Below, in pieces: positions 17,282 through 25,657 of a DNA stretch of 64,000 nucleotides. This DNA comes from Moanibacter sp965226025. Its GTDB lineage: Bacteria > Verrucomicrobiota > Verrucomicrobiia > Opitutales > UBA2987. The notes beneath the pieces are model-generated. The model had not been told where the DNA came from. It made no database searches and saw only the letters and a list, made by a program, of their open reading frames with translations. The stretch spans positions 930,001 through 994,000 of the forward strand of contig CBDDCD010000001.1 of the NCBI GenBank assembly GCA_965226025.1, read 5' to 3'. Position 1 is the stretch's first letter. Each line of letters starts with the position of its first letter. The translations under genes were made by a program, and so were the position numbers.

Positions 17282-17773
17282 CTAATAGGCTTTTTCGCAG
17301 TCCCGTTTCACTATCTCGTAGTTGACCACTCCGTTTTTCTTGGTTCTTCCCACTAAATATTCGCAAGCACGAACAAAGTGAGGATGCTCATTGATCAAAA
17401 TCAGTATCCGAAACCTTCCCCACTTTCGCTGTACACTCGCCACCAGTACTTGCTGGACGTGTCCCGATTCATGCAGCGATCCAGGACTTCGCACTTTGCG
17501 ATACTGGTCTGAAGGGAAACGTCCAAATTCATTCAGCGTTGTTCCCTTTTCGAGCGGTCCATCCAGCCGTAATTCAGTCAAATCCGATTTACTCAAGTTC
17601 GTGGCCAATACTGCTCCCTCGATGCAAAATTCCCTTATTGCATCCACAATCGCGAGCCGGACCCCTTCTTCGGTACCCTCCGGTATATCAGAGGGTAGAG
17701 CATATAGAATTGCTATCGCGCCTTGTCCAATTCCGGGAATCAGAGTGAGAAGCAATGTTGCGAAAATCCTCAT
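17282..17773 (-). CDS. Small exported protein of unknown function
   Basis: 163 residues from the ATG whose first base is 17773; the frame is open further upstream. The ATG overlaps the stop codon of the upstream amidase gene (TAATG), indicating translational coupling. The N-terminus MRIFATLLLTLIPGIGQGAI is a likely signal peptide. The mature part has LHESGHVQQVLVASVQRKW and a basic C-terminus with two Cys (ACEYLVG, RDCEKAY). I recognise no family. Coupling to an acetamidase/formamidase gene suggests a linked but unspecified role. Confidence 0.65.
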   Translation of the reverse strand: MRIFATLLLTLIPGIGQGAIAILYALPSDIPEGTEEGVRLAIVDAIREFCIEGAVLATNLSKSDLTELRLDGPLEKGTTLNEFGRFPSDQYRKVRSPGSLHESGHVQQVLVASVQRKWGRFRILILINEHPHFVRACEYLVGRTKKNGVVNYEIVKRDCEKAY

Positions 17774-18711
17774 TAAGTTCCACCTGCCACCTTCGCTCCC
17801 AACTCCGACAGCAGCTTCTTCGACATCTTGCACACCATCGTGTAGGCGGGATCGTACATATTCCCCAAATCGTACTCAACCGCCTGGCCCAAAAGCGCAT
17901 GGACGCTGCGGTTGTCCAGCTCGAGGTCATCATGGAGCCAGCGGATCATCTCCGTCGTTGCGTGTTGCATACACTGATCAAGCGGCCGCGCGTTTCCAAA
18001 CGTCATGATGTGGGTGGCGTTCTCAGCCCGAGGCCACTCAATCTGCATTCCCTTTTTCAAGTGAACTGTAAATGTGACTTCGAATGAAATCTCTACACCG
18101 TTCCCCACAATTTCGCCATCTCCCTGCAAAGCATGGCCGTCGCCGATATGAAATAGCGCCCCGGGAGCGGAGACCGGAAGATAGACCGATACTCCTTCGA
18201 TAAAGCCGTTGTAGTCCATGTTTCCACCATGGGTCCCCGAAGTCGCGGTGGAGATCGCCTGCCCTCTCGGAGGCGCAACTCCGAAGCACCCCACCATGGG
18301 AAGAAGAGGCAGCTTCAGATTCGCCAATGCTCCCTTCTCGCCATCAGGACGTGCAAAGCCACCTTTAACGTCAACGACCCAGTCGACCCGTCCATCTTCT
18401 TCGTCGAATTCGGGTATGTAACCCGGATCCGTGACCATCGGTGCAACCATACTTGAGGTGAACCCGTCGCCGCGATTCGGAGTGAGACGGTCAAACACCA
18501 CTTGCAGCGCATCGCCCTCTTCCGCTCCCTCGACGTAAAAAGGCCCCGTCATTGGGTTCCCTCGCTCGCTTACTTGCTCGCCCTTCTGATCGAACCCGCG
18601 AGCATCGATCGTAGTCGTCGTCACCGTATCACCGTCGGCGATATGCAAGACCGGTTCGTGCCACCCAATGGTAACATGATAATGATCAGGAGTGAATTGA
18701 TGGTGAGCCAT
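17773..18711 (-). CDS. Acetamidase/formamidase family protein (FmdA/AmdA)
   Basis: 312 residues spanning the complete FmdA_AmdA fold: HYHVTIGWHEPVLHIADGD at the start, GNPMTGPFYVEGAEEGDAL, PMVGCFGVAPP, the metal-site GTHGGNMDYN, PGALFHIGDGHALQGDGEI and a C-terminal helical part. Members hydrolyse formamide or short amides to ammonium and the acid, using zinc. This protein is cytoplasmic. It is followed by a coupled small exported protein. It probably serves amide nitrogen use; the exact substrate is open. Confidence 0.9.
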   Translation of the reverse strand: MAHHQFTPDHYHVTIGWHEPVLHIADGDTVTTTTIDARGFDQKGEQVSERGNPMTGPFYVEGAEEGDALQVVFDRLTPNRGDGFTSSMVAPMVTDPGYIPEFDEEDGRVDWVVDVKGGFARPDGEKGALANLKLPLLPMVGCFGVAPPRGQAISTATSGTHGGNMDYNGFIEGVSVYLPVSAPGALFHIGDGHALQGDGEIVGNGVEISFEVTFTVHLKKGMQIEWPRAENATHIMTFGNARPLDQCMQHATTEMIRWLHDDLELDNRSVHALLGQAVEYDLGNMYDPAYTMVCKMSKKLLSELGAKVAGGT

Positions 18712-18816
18712 TATAGGATTCCATCGTTTCGTCGTACCATATTCCTGACAAACTTGAAAAGTTAAAAATCAGTTTAGTGGAAGGAAATCCGGCAGGCGGA
18801 CGGAACGACGGAATCC

Positions 18817-19563
18817 TCAGTAGACCGCCCTGCCCCCAGTCAGATCGAAAGTAAATCCGGTCGTGAAGCTAGCCTCCGGAGAGACGATAAAAGCGGCGAT
18901 GGACGCGACCTCTTCGAGGCGTCCACAACGTTTCATTGGAATCTTGTCGGTCATGTATTTGACCTGATCCTCGGGCATTGCTTCGACCATTGGGGTTTCG
19001 ACGACGGCGGGGGCCAGCGCGTTGATCGTAATACCGGCCTCGGCATACTCCTTCCCCTGAACTTTGGTCATCCCTATCACTGCCGCTTTGGATGCGGAAT
19101 AGGCCAGCATTCCGGCATTACCGTCTTTTCCGGAAATCGATGCGATGTGGAGGATTCGACCGTATCCACTCTTCAGCATGATCGGCAAGACGAGCTTCGA
19201 GGTGATAAATGAGCCAACCAGATTCACTTCGAACACTTGTTTCAAATCGTCCACCTCGACTTCGTGGCTCTTGATGTTCGTCTTCCCCGTTACTCCAGCG
19301 CAGTTGACGAGGATATCGATTCGATTTTCCTTTGCCGCGACCGCTTCCACTCGCTCCCTCACCATCGCCTCATCCGTCACATCGACGACGATACCTTCAG
19401 CCCGCCCGGCCGGTCGATCTAGGATGCGCTTGAGGGCAATTTCATTCTGATCAAAAGCGTAAGCGGTTGCACCGAGTGAAATCATTCGATCGAGAATAGC
19501 GAGGCCAAGCCCGGAAGCGCCCCCCGTAATGATTGCAACCTGATCCTTCAACCGTGGATTCAT
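18817..19563 (-). CDS. Short-chain dehydrogenase/reductase (SDR)
   Basis: A 248-residue classical SDR. The cofactor motif is TGGASGLG, with NCAG and NLVG in the central part. The catalytic Ser and Tyr-x-x-x-Lys (IASISGKDG...YSASKAA) are present, and the C-terminus ends TGFTFDLTGG. An Asp in VVDVTD and the AFDQNE loop suggest NAD preference. The start at 19563 is chosen because AAAGGA lies 5 nt upstream; the frame continues upstream to 19626. It resembles 3-oxoacyl-ACP reductase and sugar-acid dehydrogenases; the substrate is unknown. It lies 105 bp from the amidase gene on the same strand and may be in its operon. Confidence 0.88.
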   Translation of the reverse strand: MNPRLKDQVAIITGGASGLGLAILDRMISLGATAYAFDQNEIALKRILDRPAGRAEGIVVDVTDEAMVRERVEAVAAKENRIDILVNCAGVTGKTNIKSHEVEVDDLKQVFEVNLVGSFITSKLVLPIMLKSGYGRILHIASISGKDGNAGMLAYSASKAAVIGMTKVQGKEYAEAGITINALAPAVVETPMVEAMPEDQVKYMTDKIPMKRCGRLEEVASIAAFIVSPEASFTTGFTFDLTGGRAVY

Positions 19564-19626
19564 TGCTTCCTTTAGAAATTGATCGGTCCGGCGGACTCGC
19601 CGTAGGCTTGCATGGAATTCCGCCAA

Positions 19627-20177
19627 GCAATCCTCGCATGCCTCGGCACAGCGAAGCGACGACGGGTCCCGAACCTTGTCTCCAACCCGCTCATCTCAAG
19701 GACGACCTCTGGATACACTCCAGCTCTTCACTTGAACATTCGGACTTGGGATTTCAATACTGGAAATTCTCTATCCGTTGTTTTCTCCATCCGTTGGGAA
19801 AATCTTCTTCTCTTTGGTTGCGGCTTCGCTGTTCCAGGTCCTTAATGTCTAAATTCGCCTCGGCCCTATCCCTGATTCGCGTCCCGTCCATCCAGAAAAA
19901 AGCGAAAGGTACGTCTAAACTGGTCAGAGCGCTGCGGAAGAACCGCATTACTGCAATTATTGCAAGATCTGACGCCTCGGAACATGGACCAGGAACCGAT
20001 ACTTGATCTTGAGACTATACCTTCCGCCGGCACCAATCTGATCAACCACTCGAATTGTGTAAAGCATTTCCTTGCCGTTCGAAGAGATATACGAAGTCCG
20101 CTATCAAGGGAGGATACGAGTGCCCCACCCCACCCTCCGAGCATCCCTCCGAGGAGGGGATGGTCCTGAATGACGGC
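19627..20177. other. Gene-free region, 550 bp
   Basis: No reading frame here has recognisable protein features. A GC-rich inverted repeat (CCCTCCGAGGAGGGGAT at about 20145-20162) sits downstream of trmL and could act as a terminator; a related hairpin lies at 49110-49128. Confidence 0.4.
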
Positions 20178-20651
20178 TCACTTCCAAGATCCCTTCCCCT
20201 CAATCTGTCGAAGGGCCTCATAGGCAGCAATTCCGGCGCAGGTCGAGAGATTCAGCGACCTTAGCCCTTGACCAAACATCGGTATCGTGGCTCTCCCACC
20301 TCCACCAATCTGCTCGTGAACTTTAGGGGGACATCCCGATCCCTCGCTTCCAAAGAGCAGGCCGTCCCCTTCCTGGAAAGAAATATCCCAGAAGGATCGC
20401 TTCGCTTTCGTCGTGAAGAGCCAGATCCTCTGCGGTCTTTCAGCATACTCGAGAAAGCTCTCCCAACAATTGTGGTGGACCAGATCGAGCGACTTCCAAT
20501 AGTCCATTCCGCTTCGCTTCAAGTAACGATCCGACATTTCGAATCCGAGGGGATGAATGAGATGAAGGCGAGAAGCAGTGTAGGCGCAGAGCCGCCCGAT
20601 GTTTCCCGTATTCTGCGGAATTTCCGGCTGATATAGGACGATGTGGAGCAT
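20178..20651 (-). CDS. trmL: tRNA (cytidine(34)-2'-O)-methyltransferase
   Basis: 157 residues, the length of a minimal SPOUT methyltransferase. Motifs: LYQPEIPQNTGNIGRLCAYT at the start, LHLIHPLGFEMSDRYLKRSG and LLFGSEGSGCP. The knot-forming end includes IPMFGQGLRSLNLSTCAGIA; the family usually reads IPM...RSLNLS. TrmL 2'-O-methylates the wobble nucleotide of tRNA-Leu. The start ATG at 20651 is the natural N-terminus. It stands alone on the minus strand. Confidence 0.93.
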   Translation of the reverse strand: MLHIVLYQPEIPQNTGNIGRLCAYTASRLHLIHPLGFEMSDRYLKRSGMDYWKSLDLVHHNCWESFLEYAERPQRIWLFTTKAKRSFWDISFQEGDGLLFGSEGSGCPPKVHEQIGGGGRATIPMFGQGLRSLNLSTCAGIAAYEALRQIEGKGSWK

Positions 20652-20668
20652 TCGACGTTGCAGATACT

Positions 20669-20763
20669 GAATCTATCGGACTTTGCGCTTCGCAATAGAG
20701 CTTAACTTCGGATCGGAGGTTGACGGTCGTAAATTGCAACCAATCTCATACCGACAGATTCCT
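20669..20763. repeat. Palindromic element, type B
   Basis: A diverged type B copy (left arm GAATCTATCGG, right arm CCGACAGATTCCT) with the interior GAGCTTAACTTCGGATCG. It lies in the promoter-side gap between trmL and aroQ. Confidence 0.85.
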
Positions 20764-20765
20764 TT

Positions 20766-20795
20766 CAAGAAAATGAAACTGAGTTTCGTTTTCTT
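20766..20795. repeat. A/T-rich hairpin between two palindromic elements
   Basis: An inverted repeat with arms near AAGAAAATGAAACT and its complement, in the 36-bp space between the type B and type A elements upstream of aroQ. Confidence 0.5.
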
Positions 20796-20799
20796 ATTG

Positions 20800-20868
20800 C
20801 TACGAGTCTGTCGGACGTACCTAGTCACTTGCCAAGCAATCGAACGTCAAAGTCCGACAGACTCCTAG
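20800..20868. repeat. Palindromic element, type A
   Basis: A 69-bp type A element in reverse orientation relative to 6813. It ends 8 bp before the aroQ start codon, so it forms most of the aroQ 5' leader. Confidence 0.9.
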
Positions 20869-20876
20869 GCGGGCTA

Positions 20877-21308
20877 ATGAAGAAAATCGGCATCCTCAAC
20901 GGTCCCAATCTCAACCGACTCGGAATACGAGAGCCCGGTACCTACGGGACCGCTACTCTTTCTGATCTGGAAGATCGGCTGCGGTCCGAAGCGAAGGATC
21001 TTGGTGTGGAGTCCGATTTTTTCCAATCGAACCATGAAGGGGCGCTGATCGACAAGATCGCACAATGGGACGACGCCAAATTTGACGGCGTGGTCTTAAA
21101 CCCCGGCGGCTACACTCACACCAGCGTCGCTCTTCGCGATGCCATTGGCGGTTCCAGCCTCACTGTGGTCGAGGTCCACATCTCAAACACACACGGACGT
21201 GAATCATTCCGCCAAAATTCGCTCACCGCCCCCGTGTGCAAAGGAGTAATCGCCGGGCTAGGATTCGAGAGCTACTCCCTCGCCCTGCGCTTTCTCGGTT
21301 CGGATTGA
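20877..21308 (+). CDS. aroQ: 3-dehydroquinate dehydratase, type II
   Basis: 143 residues, typical for type II dehydroquinase. Motifs: ILNGPNLNRLGIREPGTYG (the catalytic Tyr lies in this loop), FFQSNHEGALIDKI, LNPGGYTHTSVALRDA and EVHISNTHGRESFRQNS with the catalytic His. It dehydrates 3-dehydroquinate in the shikimate pathway and is cytosolic. The start at ATG 20877 is fixed by the family N-terminus (MKKIGILNGPNLN). A palindromic element occupies the leader immediately upstream. The stop codon lies inside a long palindrome shared with the convergent pgsA. Confidence 0.96.
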   Translation: MKKIGILNGPNLNRLGIREPGTYGTATLSDLEDRLRSEAKDLGVESDFFQSNHEGALIDKIAQWDDAKFDGVVLNPGGYTHTSVALRDAIGGSSLTVVEVHISNTHGRESFRQNSLTAPVCKGVIAGLGFESYSLALRFLGSD

Positions 21309-21359
21309 GAACTCTGGGAGTCGGTCGAGAGCCGACCGATTCCCAGAGTTCTCAATCCG
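21301..21359. terminator. Long bidirectional hairpin between aroQ and pgsA
   Basis: Arms of 26 nt with a single mismatch (21301-21326 and 21334-21359) and a 7-nt loop. Both convergent stop codons (aroQ TGA, pgsA TGA) are embedded in the arms. No T-run is present, but position and symmetry fit a bidirectional terminator. Confidence 0.75.
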
Positions 21360-21945
21360 GTGATTCAAATACCACATCCCAGTACTTCGTCAGATACCCA
21401 AATCCCGAATAAACCGTGAAAATTGAAACGAAGACGAAGAGCGCGATTCCCAGTATCTGCAGCAGATCCGTAAACCAGTCCATGGAGATTCCAGTCAGAT
21501 AGCTGATATCTCCCTTAAAAGCTGGGACCGCCAGAATCACGCTGATGCAGACGATCTGCATGATCGTCTTCAGTTTCCCCGTCCTCTCAGCTGCCAGCAC
21601 GACTCCATTCCCTGCTGCCACCAGCCGCAGTCCGGTAACCAGAAACTCACGACAGAGAATGAGCAGCACGAACCAGATCGACCACCGAGGCAGCATACTC
21701 GTGGCGAGGAGAGTAATCAACATTCCGACGATGATTACCTTATCCGCCAAAGCGTCCATCAACTTTCCGAAACTCGAAATCAAGTTGAATTTCCTCGCTA
21801 TGTAGCCATCAATCCAGTCCGTTACGCCGGCGAAGACAAAGAGGAAGAATGCAAGCGTCGACGCGCCCAGCCAATCGACGTAGAGCAATGCGGAAATGAT
21901 GAAGAGAAGGGGAATCCGGGATAGAGTTATCAGATTCGGGAGATT
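21352..21945 (-). CDS. pgsA: CDP-diacylglycerol-glycerol-3-phosphate 3-phosphatidyltransferase
   Basis: 197 residues from the ATG at 21945 (MNLPNLITLSRIPLLF, the normal family start; the frame runs on to 21993). The CDP-alcohol phosphotransferase signature D-x2-DG-x2-AR-x8-G-x3-D-x3-D is complete in DWIDGYIARKF...GKLMDALAD. About five to six membrane helices are visible. It makes phosphatidylglycerol phosphate in the inner membrane. It is convergent with aroQ, and its stop codon lies in the shared hairpin. Confidence 0.93.
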   Translation of the reverse strand, partial: NLPNLITLSRIPLLFIISALLYVDWLGASTLAFFLFVFAGVTDWIDGYIARKFNLISSFGKLMDALADKVIIVGMLITLLATSMLPRWSIWFVLLILCREFLVTGLRLVAAGNGVVLAAERTGKLKTIMQIVCISVILAVPAFKGDISYLTGISMDWFTDLLQILGIALFVFVSIFTVYSGFGYLTKYWDVVFESPD

Positions 21946-22086
21946 CATCGACGGTCTCGAGTTTCTCAAACAATGGGGATCCGGAGCAAACAATCCTACC
22001 CCGCAATTCCAAAAAAACTAATTGCGCTTATCCTCAACAACCCGATTATCTGTGCACTTTCGAGAAAGGCCAGACCAATCCTCCGG

Positions 22087-22155
22087 CTAGCAGTCTGTCG
22101 GACTTTGACGTTCGATTGCTGTGCAAGTAGCCAAACCCGTCCGACAGACTGCTAG
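22087..22155. repeat. Palindromic element, type A, with covarying arms
   Basis: Perfect 17-nt arms. The outer bases read CTAGCAG and CTGCTAG instead of CTAGGAG and CTCCTAG, a compensated change. The interior TTTGACGTTCGATTGC is as at 6813. Confidence 0.9.
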
Positions 22156-22159
22156 CGAA

Positions 22160-22258
22160 AGGAATCTGTCGGAACGAACCTATTCGAGATTTGTAACCTT
22201 CCCCGGTTGATCCGAACATAAGCGATGTTTCGAACCTCTAAGTCCGACAGATTCCTAG
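22160..22258. repeat. Palindromic element, type B/C, reverse orientation
   Basis: 99 bp with arms AGGAATCTGTCGG and CCGACAGATTCCT. The interior is a diverged, reversed version of the type B core. It ends 25 bp before the coaD ATG. Confidence 0.85.
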
Positions 22259-22283
22259 CCTATCGATCTCGAGGAGAACGGGA

Positions 22284-22763
22284 ATGAGACTTGCCATCTA
22301 CCCAGGGACATTTGACCCCATAACAAACGGTCATCTCGACATTCTCAATCGGGCCGCCCGAATATTCGATCGGATCATTATTGCCGTTGCGATTAACGAA
22401 GACAAGGAGCCTCTTTTCACGCTCGATGAGCGCTTGCATCTGATTCAGGAGAATGTTCCGGAAGGAGAGGAAATCACGGTTGCAAATTTCGACGGCCTTC
22501 TCGTGGATTATGCCCGCGAAGTAGGAGCCGTAGCAATAATTCGGGGCCTCCGGGCTGTCTCGGACTTCGAATTCGAGTTTCAAATGACTCTGATGAATCG
22601 CCATCTCTCGGATGACGTCGAGACGATCTTTTTGATGCCGACACAGGATTCCTTCTTCACCAGCTCTCGCCTTATCAAGCAAGTGGCTCGCTTTTCCGGA
22701 AACATCGGCAGGCTCGTCCCCGCCAACGTAGCCGACGCCCTGTCCAGGAAATTTTTCGGGTGA
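22284..22763 (+). CDS. coaD: Phosphopantetheine adenylyltransferase
   Basis: 159 residues, the usual CoaD length. It begins MRLAIYPGTFDPITNGHLDI, containing the nucleotidyltransferase T/HxGH site (Thr10, His18). Further on are GLRAVSDFEFEFQMTLMNR and SSRLIKQVARFSGN, the ISSTLIKE-equivalent. It adenylates 4'-phosphopantetheine in coenzyme A synthesis in the cytosol. A GGAGAACGGGA stretch precedes the ATG. The stop overlaps the GTG of the MFS gene (GTGA), so the two are co-translated. Two palindromic elements lie directly upstream. Confidence 0.96.
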   Translation: MRLAIYPGTFDPITNGHLDILNRAARIFDRIIIAVAINEDKEPLFTLDERLHLIQENVPEGEEITVANFDGLLVDYAREVGAVAIIRGLRAVSDFEFEFQMTLMNRHLSDDVETIFLMPTQDSFFTSSRLIKQVARFSGNIGRLVPANVADALSRKFFG

Positions 22764-24106
22764 CCCCCGTTCCCCCTGTTGAAGCGAGCGGTCGCGACAC
22801 TCCGTCGCGAACCAGGTTGGGCGTCATATTTCTGACCATCTTCCTCGATCTGGTCGGATTTTCGATCATCTTTCCTCTCTTTCCCTCAATCCTCGGGCAC
22901 TATCTACCTCGCGAGGGTGACAGTGGAATCCTGGCCGCGTTTGTCTCCCTCATAAGTAGCCTTCCCGTCGTCGAGGAATCCCAACGGCGTTTCCTCACCC
23001 ATGTTCTTTTTGGAGGGATCCTTGGATCTCTTTACTCGATTCTGCAATTCATCTCGGCCCCTATCTGGGGCCGACTCTCGGATCGTGTGGGCCGGCGAAG
23101 GATCATGCTCTACACCGTCGCTGGGACAGCCCTGAGCTACCTGATTTGGTTCTTCAGCGGCAGTTTTCTGCTCCTCGTATTTTCTAGAATAATCAGCGGC
23201 ATCGCGGGAGGCAACCTATCAGTAGCCACCGCCGCGGTCGCCGACATCACGGGAAGAGAATCCCGTTCCAGCGGGATGGCGCTGATTGGGGTTGCCTTTG
23301 GACTCGGATTCATCGTCGGACCGGTCATTGGGGGATTCTCCGCACTTATTGATCTATCAGAGCGCTATCCGAATCTGATTGAATTCGGCGTCAATCCATT
23401 CTCCCTCCCCGCCCTCATCGCTTTCTTTCTATCCGCCGTCAACCTGGTGTGGATTATTCTTCGGTTTGGAGAGACTTTGCCGCTGTCGAACCGGGAGCCA
23501 TCGAAGCCCGGAGAACCAAAAAATCGAATCCTTCAGATATTCAGAATCGAGAACCGTGATGTGCGACTGACCACCCGGCTCTACTTCATCTTTATCACTG
23601 CCTTCAGCGGAATGGAATTCACTCTGCCGTTCCTCGCAGCAGAACGTCTCCACTACAATGCAGCCGAGAATGCCCGGATCTTCCTCTTCATCGGAATCAT
23701 CCTCATTATCGTACAAGGTGGAATTGTTCGCGCCCTGGCACCTCGCCTCGGAGAAAAATGTCTCTCCCTTGTCGGAGTCCTAAGCGGTATTATCGCATTC
23801 GTCCTTCTCGCTTCCGCACTCAACGCCGTACTTTTCTATTTGGGTCTTGCTCTCCTCGCCGTCGGCATTGGCCTCGCCAGCCCTACCCTCTCCTCCCTCG
23901 TTTCTCTTTATTCGCCAGACCGTGAACAAGGGCATTATCTCGGTCTCTTTCGATCTGCGGGATCACTCGGCAGGGCAATAGGCCCGATCGTCTCCGGCCT
24001 TGTTTACTGGTACATCGGCTCCCGCTTTTGCTACCTCACGGCCGCGGCTGTCCTGATTCTTCCCCTCTTTCTCGCCGTCCACCTTCGGATACCGGAGAAG
24101 AATTAG
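22760..24106 (+). CDS. Major facilitator superfamily transporter
   Basis: 448 residues with about twelve hydrophobic helices. It starts LGVIFLTIFLDLVGFSIIFP and carries the MFS motif A loop GRLSDRVGRRRIML between helices 2 and 3. Motif C-like glycines occur in GLGFIVGPVIGG. An unusually long periplasmic loop follows helix 1, around residues 50-75. It resembles drug:proton antiporters of the TetA/TCR type, with no way to name the substrate. The start is a GTG overlapping the coaD stop codon. Confidence 0.88.
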   Translation: MTPVPPVEASGRDTPSRTRLGVIFLTIFLDLVGFSIIFPLFPSILGHYLPREGDSGILAAFVSLISSLPVVEESQRRFLTHVLFGGILGSLYSILQFISAPIWGRLSDRVGRRRIMLYTVAGTALSYLIWFFSGSFLLLVFSRIISGIAGGNLSVATAAVADITGRESRSSGMALIGVAFGLGFIVGPVIGGFSALIDLSERYPNLIEFGVNPFSLPALIAFFLSAVNLVWIILRFGETLPLSNREPSKPGEPKNRILQIFRIENRDVRLTTRLYFIFITAFSGMEFTLPFLAAERLHYNAAENARIFLFIGIILIIVQGGIVRALAPRLGEKCLSLVGVLSGIIAFVLLASALNAVLFYLGLALLAVGIGLASPTLSSLVSLYSPDREQGHYLGLFRSAGSLGRAIGPIVSGLVYWYIGSRFCYLTAAAVLILPLFLAVHLRIPEKN

Positions 24107-24199
24107 GAAGATGTCGAAGGTCGTACCCTCTGCATCTCAATACAGCACTCTGCGGCAGCATTTTTTCCAAGACTCACCGACCCCCAAACCGATATATTC

Positions 24200-25204
24200 C
24201 TAATTCTCTTCTGCTTTCAACGAGCGGCCCATCAGCGACTTGATGACTTCTCGATGGTCTTTTCCCTCGTAGAGCACAGCGTACACCTCGTCGAGAATCG
24301 GAGATTCCAAGTCTCTTTCTCTGCAAACATGATAGAAACATTGCGTCGATCGATATCCCTCCACCGTCATTCGTCTCTCCGTGATAAGAGACTCGATTCT
24401 TTCGCCCTCGGCGATCAATTGACCAAAGGTCCGATTCCGACTCCAACCACCGTTGCAGGTCGCGACAAGATCCCCGAAGCCACTCAATCCGTAAAAGGTA
24501 CCCAATTGGCCACCTAGAGCGACTCCGAGCCGAACCATTTCGGCCAACGCTCGCGTCAGTAAAGCCGCCTTGGCGTTGTCGCCAAATCCCAAACCGTCAC
24601 AGATCCCGGCTGCAATTGCATAGACATTCTTAAAACAGGCGCCCAACTCCACTCCTTTCAAATCCTCGGCCGTGTAGACACGAAGATTCCGGTCGCTCAT
24701 TGCCTCCTGAATCGAGAGCGTGTAGGTATCGTGTCCTCTCGTCGCAAACACGATCGCCGAAGGCCGTCCTTCTGCGACTTCCCTCGCATGGGTCGGCCCA
24801 GACAGGACTCCCACTCGACTCTCCGACAACTCCTCTCCAATTACCTCGGCCGAAAGCAGATTCGTCTCCGCTTCGATTCCCTTGCAGAGAGACAGCACGA
24901 TTCCGATTCCCGAAAATGCCCGCCTTTCCTGTCCAAGACTCCGGCAGAGTTTCCGCAACCCCTTAGATGGGCAGGCCAACAGCGCGACCTCGGATTCTCC
25001 GACCCCTTCCGCTAGATCACAGGTGATTCGGATCTCGCCCTGGATCCGACAGCCTTTCAGATACTTCTGATTCTCACGTTCCTTAGCCATCTGCTGCGCT
25101 TGCGCCTCCCGACGCGGTACCAATACGACCTCGTGACCCCTCCGGGAGAGATGGATCGCCATACCGGTACCCCAAGCGCCGGCTCCCAACACGCAGAATC
25201 TCAT
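24200..25204 (-). CDS. gpsA: Glycerol-3-phosphate dehydrogenase [NAD(P)+]
   Basis: 334 residues. The N-terminal Rossmann motif is LGAGAWGTGMAIHL. Family blocks: SLCKGIE, VLSGPTHAREVAEG, ELGACFKNVYAIAAGICDGL with the catalytic Lys, and a C-terminal substrate domain with GLSGFGDLVATC and RNRTFG. It reduces dihydroxyacetone phosphate to sn-glycerol-3-phosphate, the backbone for PgsA and phospholipid synthesis. It is cytosolic. A solo palindromic-repeat arm (25212-25228) lies just upstream of the start. Confidence 0.95.
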   Translation of the reverse strand: MRFCVLGAGAWGTGMAIHLSRRGHEVVLVPRREAQAQQMAKERENQKYLKGCRIQGEIRITCDLAEGVGESEVALLACPSKGLRKLCRSLGQERRAFSGIGIVLSLCKGIEAETNLLSAEVIGEELSESRVGVLSGPTHAREVAEGRPSAIVFATRGHDTYTLSIQEAMSDRNLRVYTAEDLKGVELGACFKNVYAIAAGICDGLGFGDNAKAALLTRALAEMVRLGVALGGQLGTFYGLSGFGDLVATCNGGWSRNRTFGQLIAEGERIESLITERRMTVEGYRSTQCFYHVCRERDLESPILDEVYAVLYEGKDHREVIKSLMGRSLKAEEN

Positions 25205-25211
25205 GGCCAGA

Positions 25212-25228
25212 TTTCCGACAGATTCCTA
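25212..25228. repeat. Solo arm of the palindromic element upstream of gpsA
   Basis: TCCGACAGATTCCTAG, 8 bp upstream of the gpsA start. The partner arm is absent. Confidence 0.6.
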
Positions 25229-25328
25229 GCTTGGTTGTTGAATCTTCGCTGTCGGGTGTTCACTATCCGTTGTTTTCTCGATTACGAAGAACCATTCAAA
25301 TAGGCCGGCTGCCGGCACCTGAAGACCG

Positions 25329-25592
25329 ATGTTAAGAAGACTCTTGCGTTGGCGCGCGAGGCGACAACAGAAGTCATTCTCCTACTCGATTGACCGAAGA
25401 AGATTCAGACCTCTCTTCGGCGCAGGGTTCTTCGGATTTCTCGATCGATCCCGATTCTGGCAGAGCCCGATCCATCGGCTATATCAATTGGGTCATTGGC
25501 GAACCCTTATGTTTCGCACTCTCATCATCCTTGCGGTCATTCTCCTGAGTTGGGCCGCCTTCGAATCCTTCAGAGCGCTGCGCCACCTCTAG
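25329..25592 (+). CDS. Small basic membrane protein, hypothetical
   Basis: 87 residues. It has an Arg-rich N-terminal half and one clear C-terminal membrane segment (TLIILAVILLSWAAFESF). I recognise no family. In its favour, the TAG stop falls exactly inside a strong palindrome also used by the convergent regulator gene. Against it, there is no good ribosome-binding site and the N-terminal half has biased composition. Confidence 0.4.
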   Translation: MLRRLLRWRARRQQKSFSYSIDRRRFRPLFGAGFFGFLDRSRFWQSPIHRLYQLGHWRTLMFRTLIILAVILLSWAAFESFRALRHL

Positions 25593-25657
25593 GATTCTGC
25601 TGCACTACGTCCCCTGACACCCAACCAGTTGCAGGATCTCGTGCAGCAGAATCCTAG
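25589..25657. terminator. Bidirectional palindrome with both stop codons
   Basis: Perfect 17-nt arms CTAGGATTCTGCTGCAC (25589-25605) and its complement (25641-25657) around a 35-nt interior. The stop TAG of the left gene and the stop TAG of the convergent regulator both lie in the outer CTAG. Size and layout are as in the type A elements, but the arm sequence differs. Confidence 0.75.

Noticed and set aside
19533..20006. 157-residue frame between the SDR and trmL genes
   Set aside because: It has no motifs or ribosome-binding site and starts within the SDR gene.
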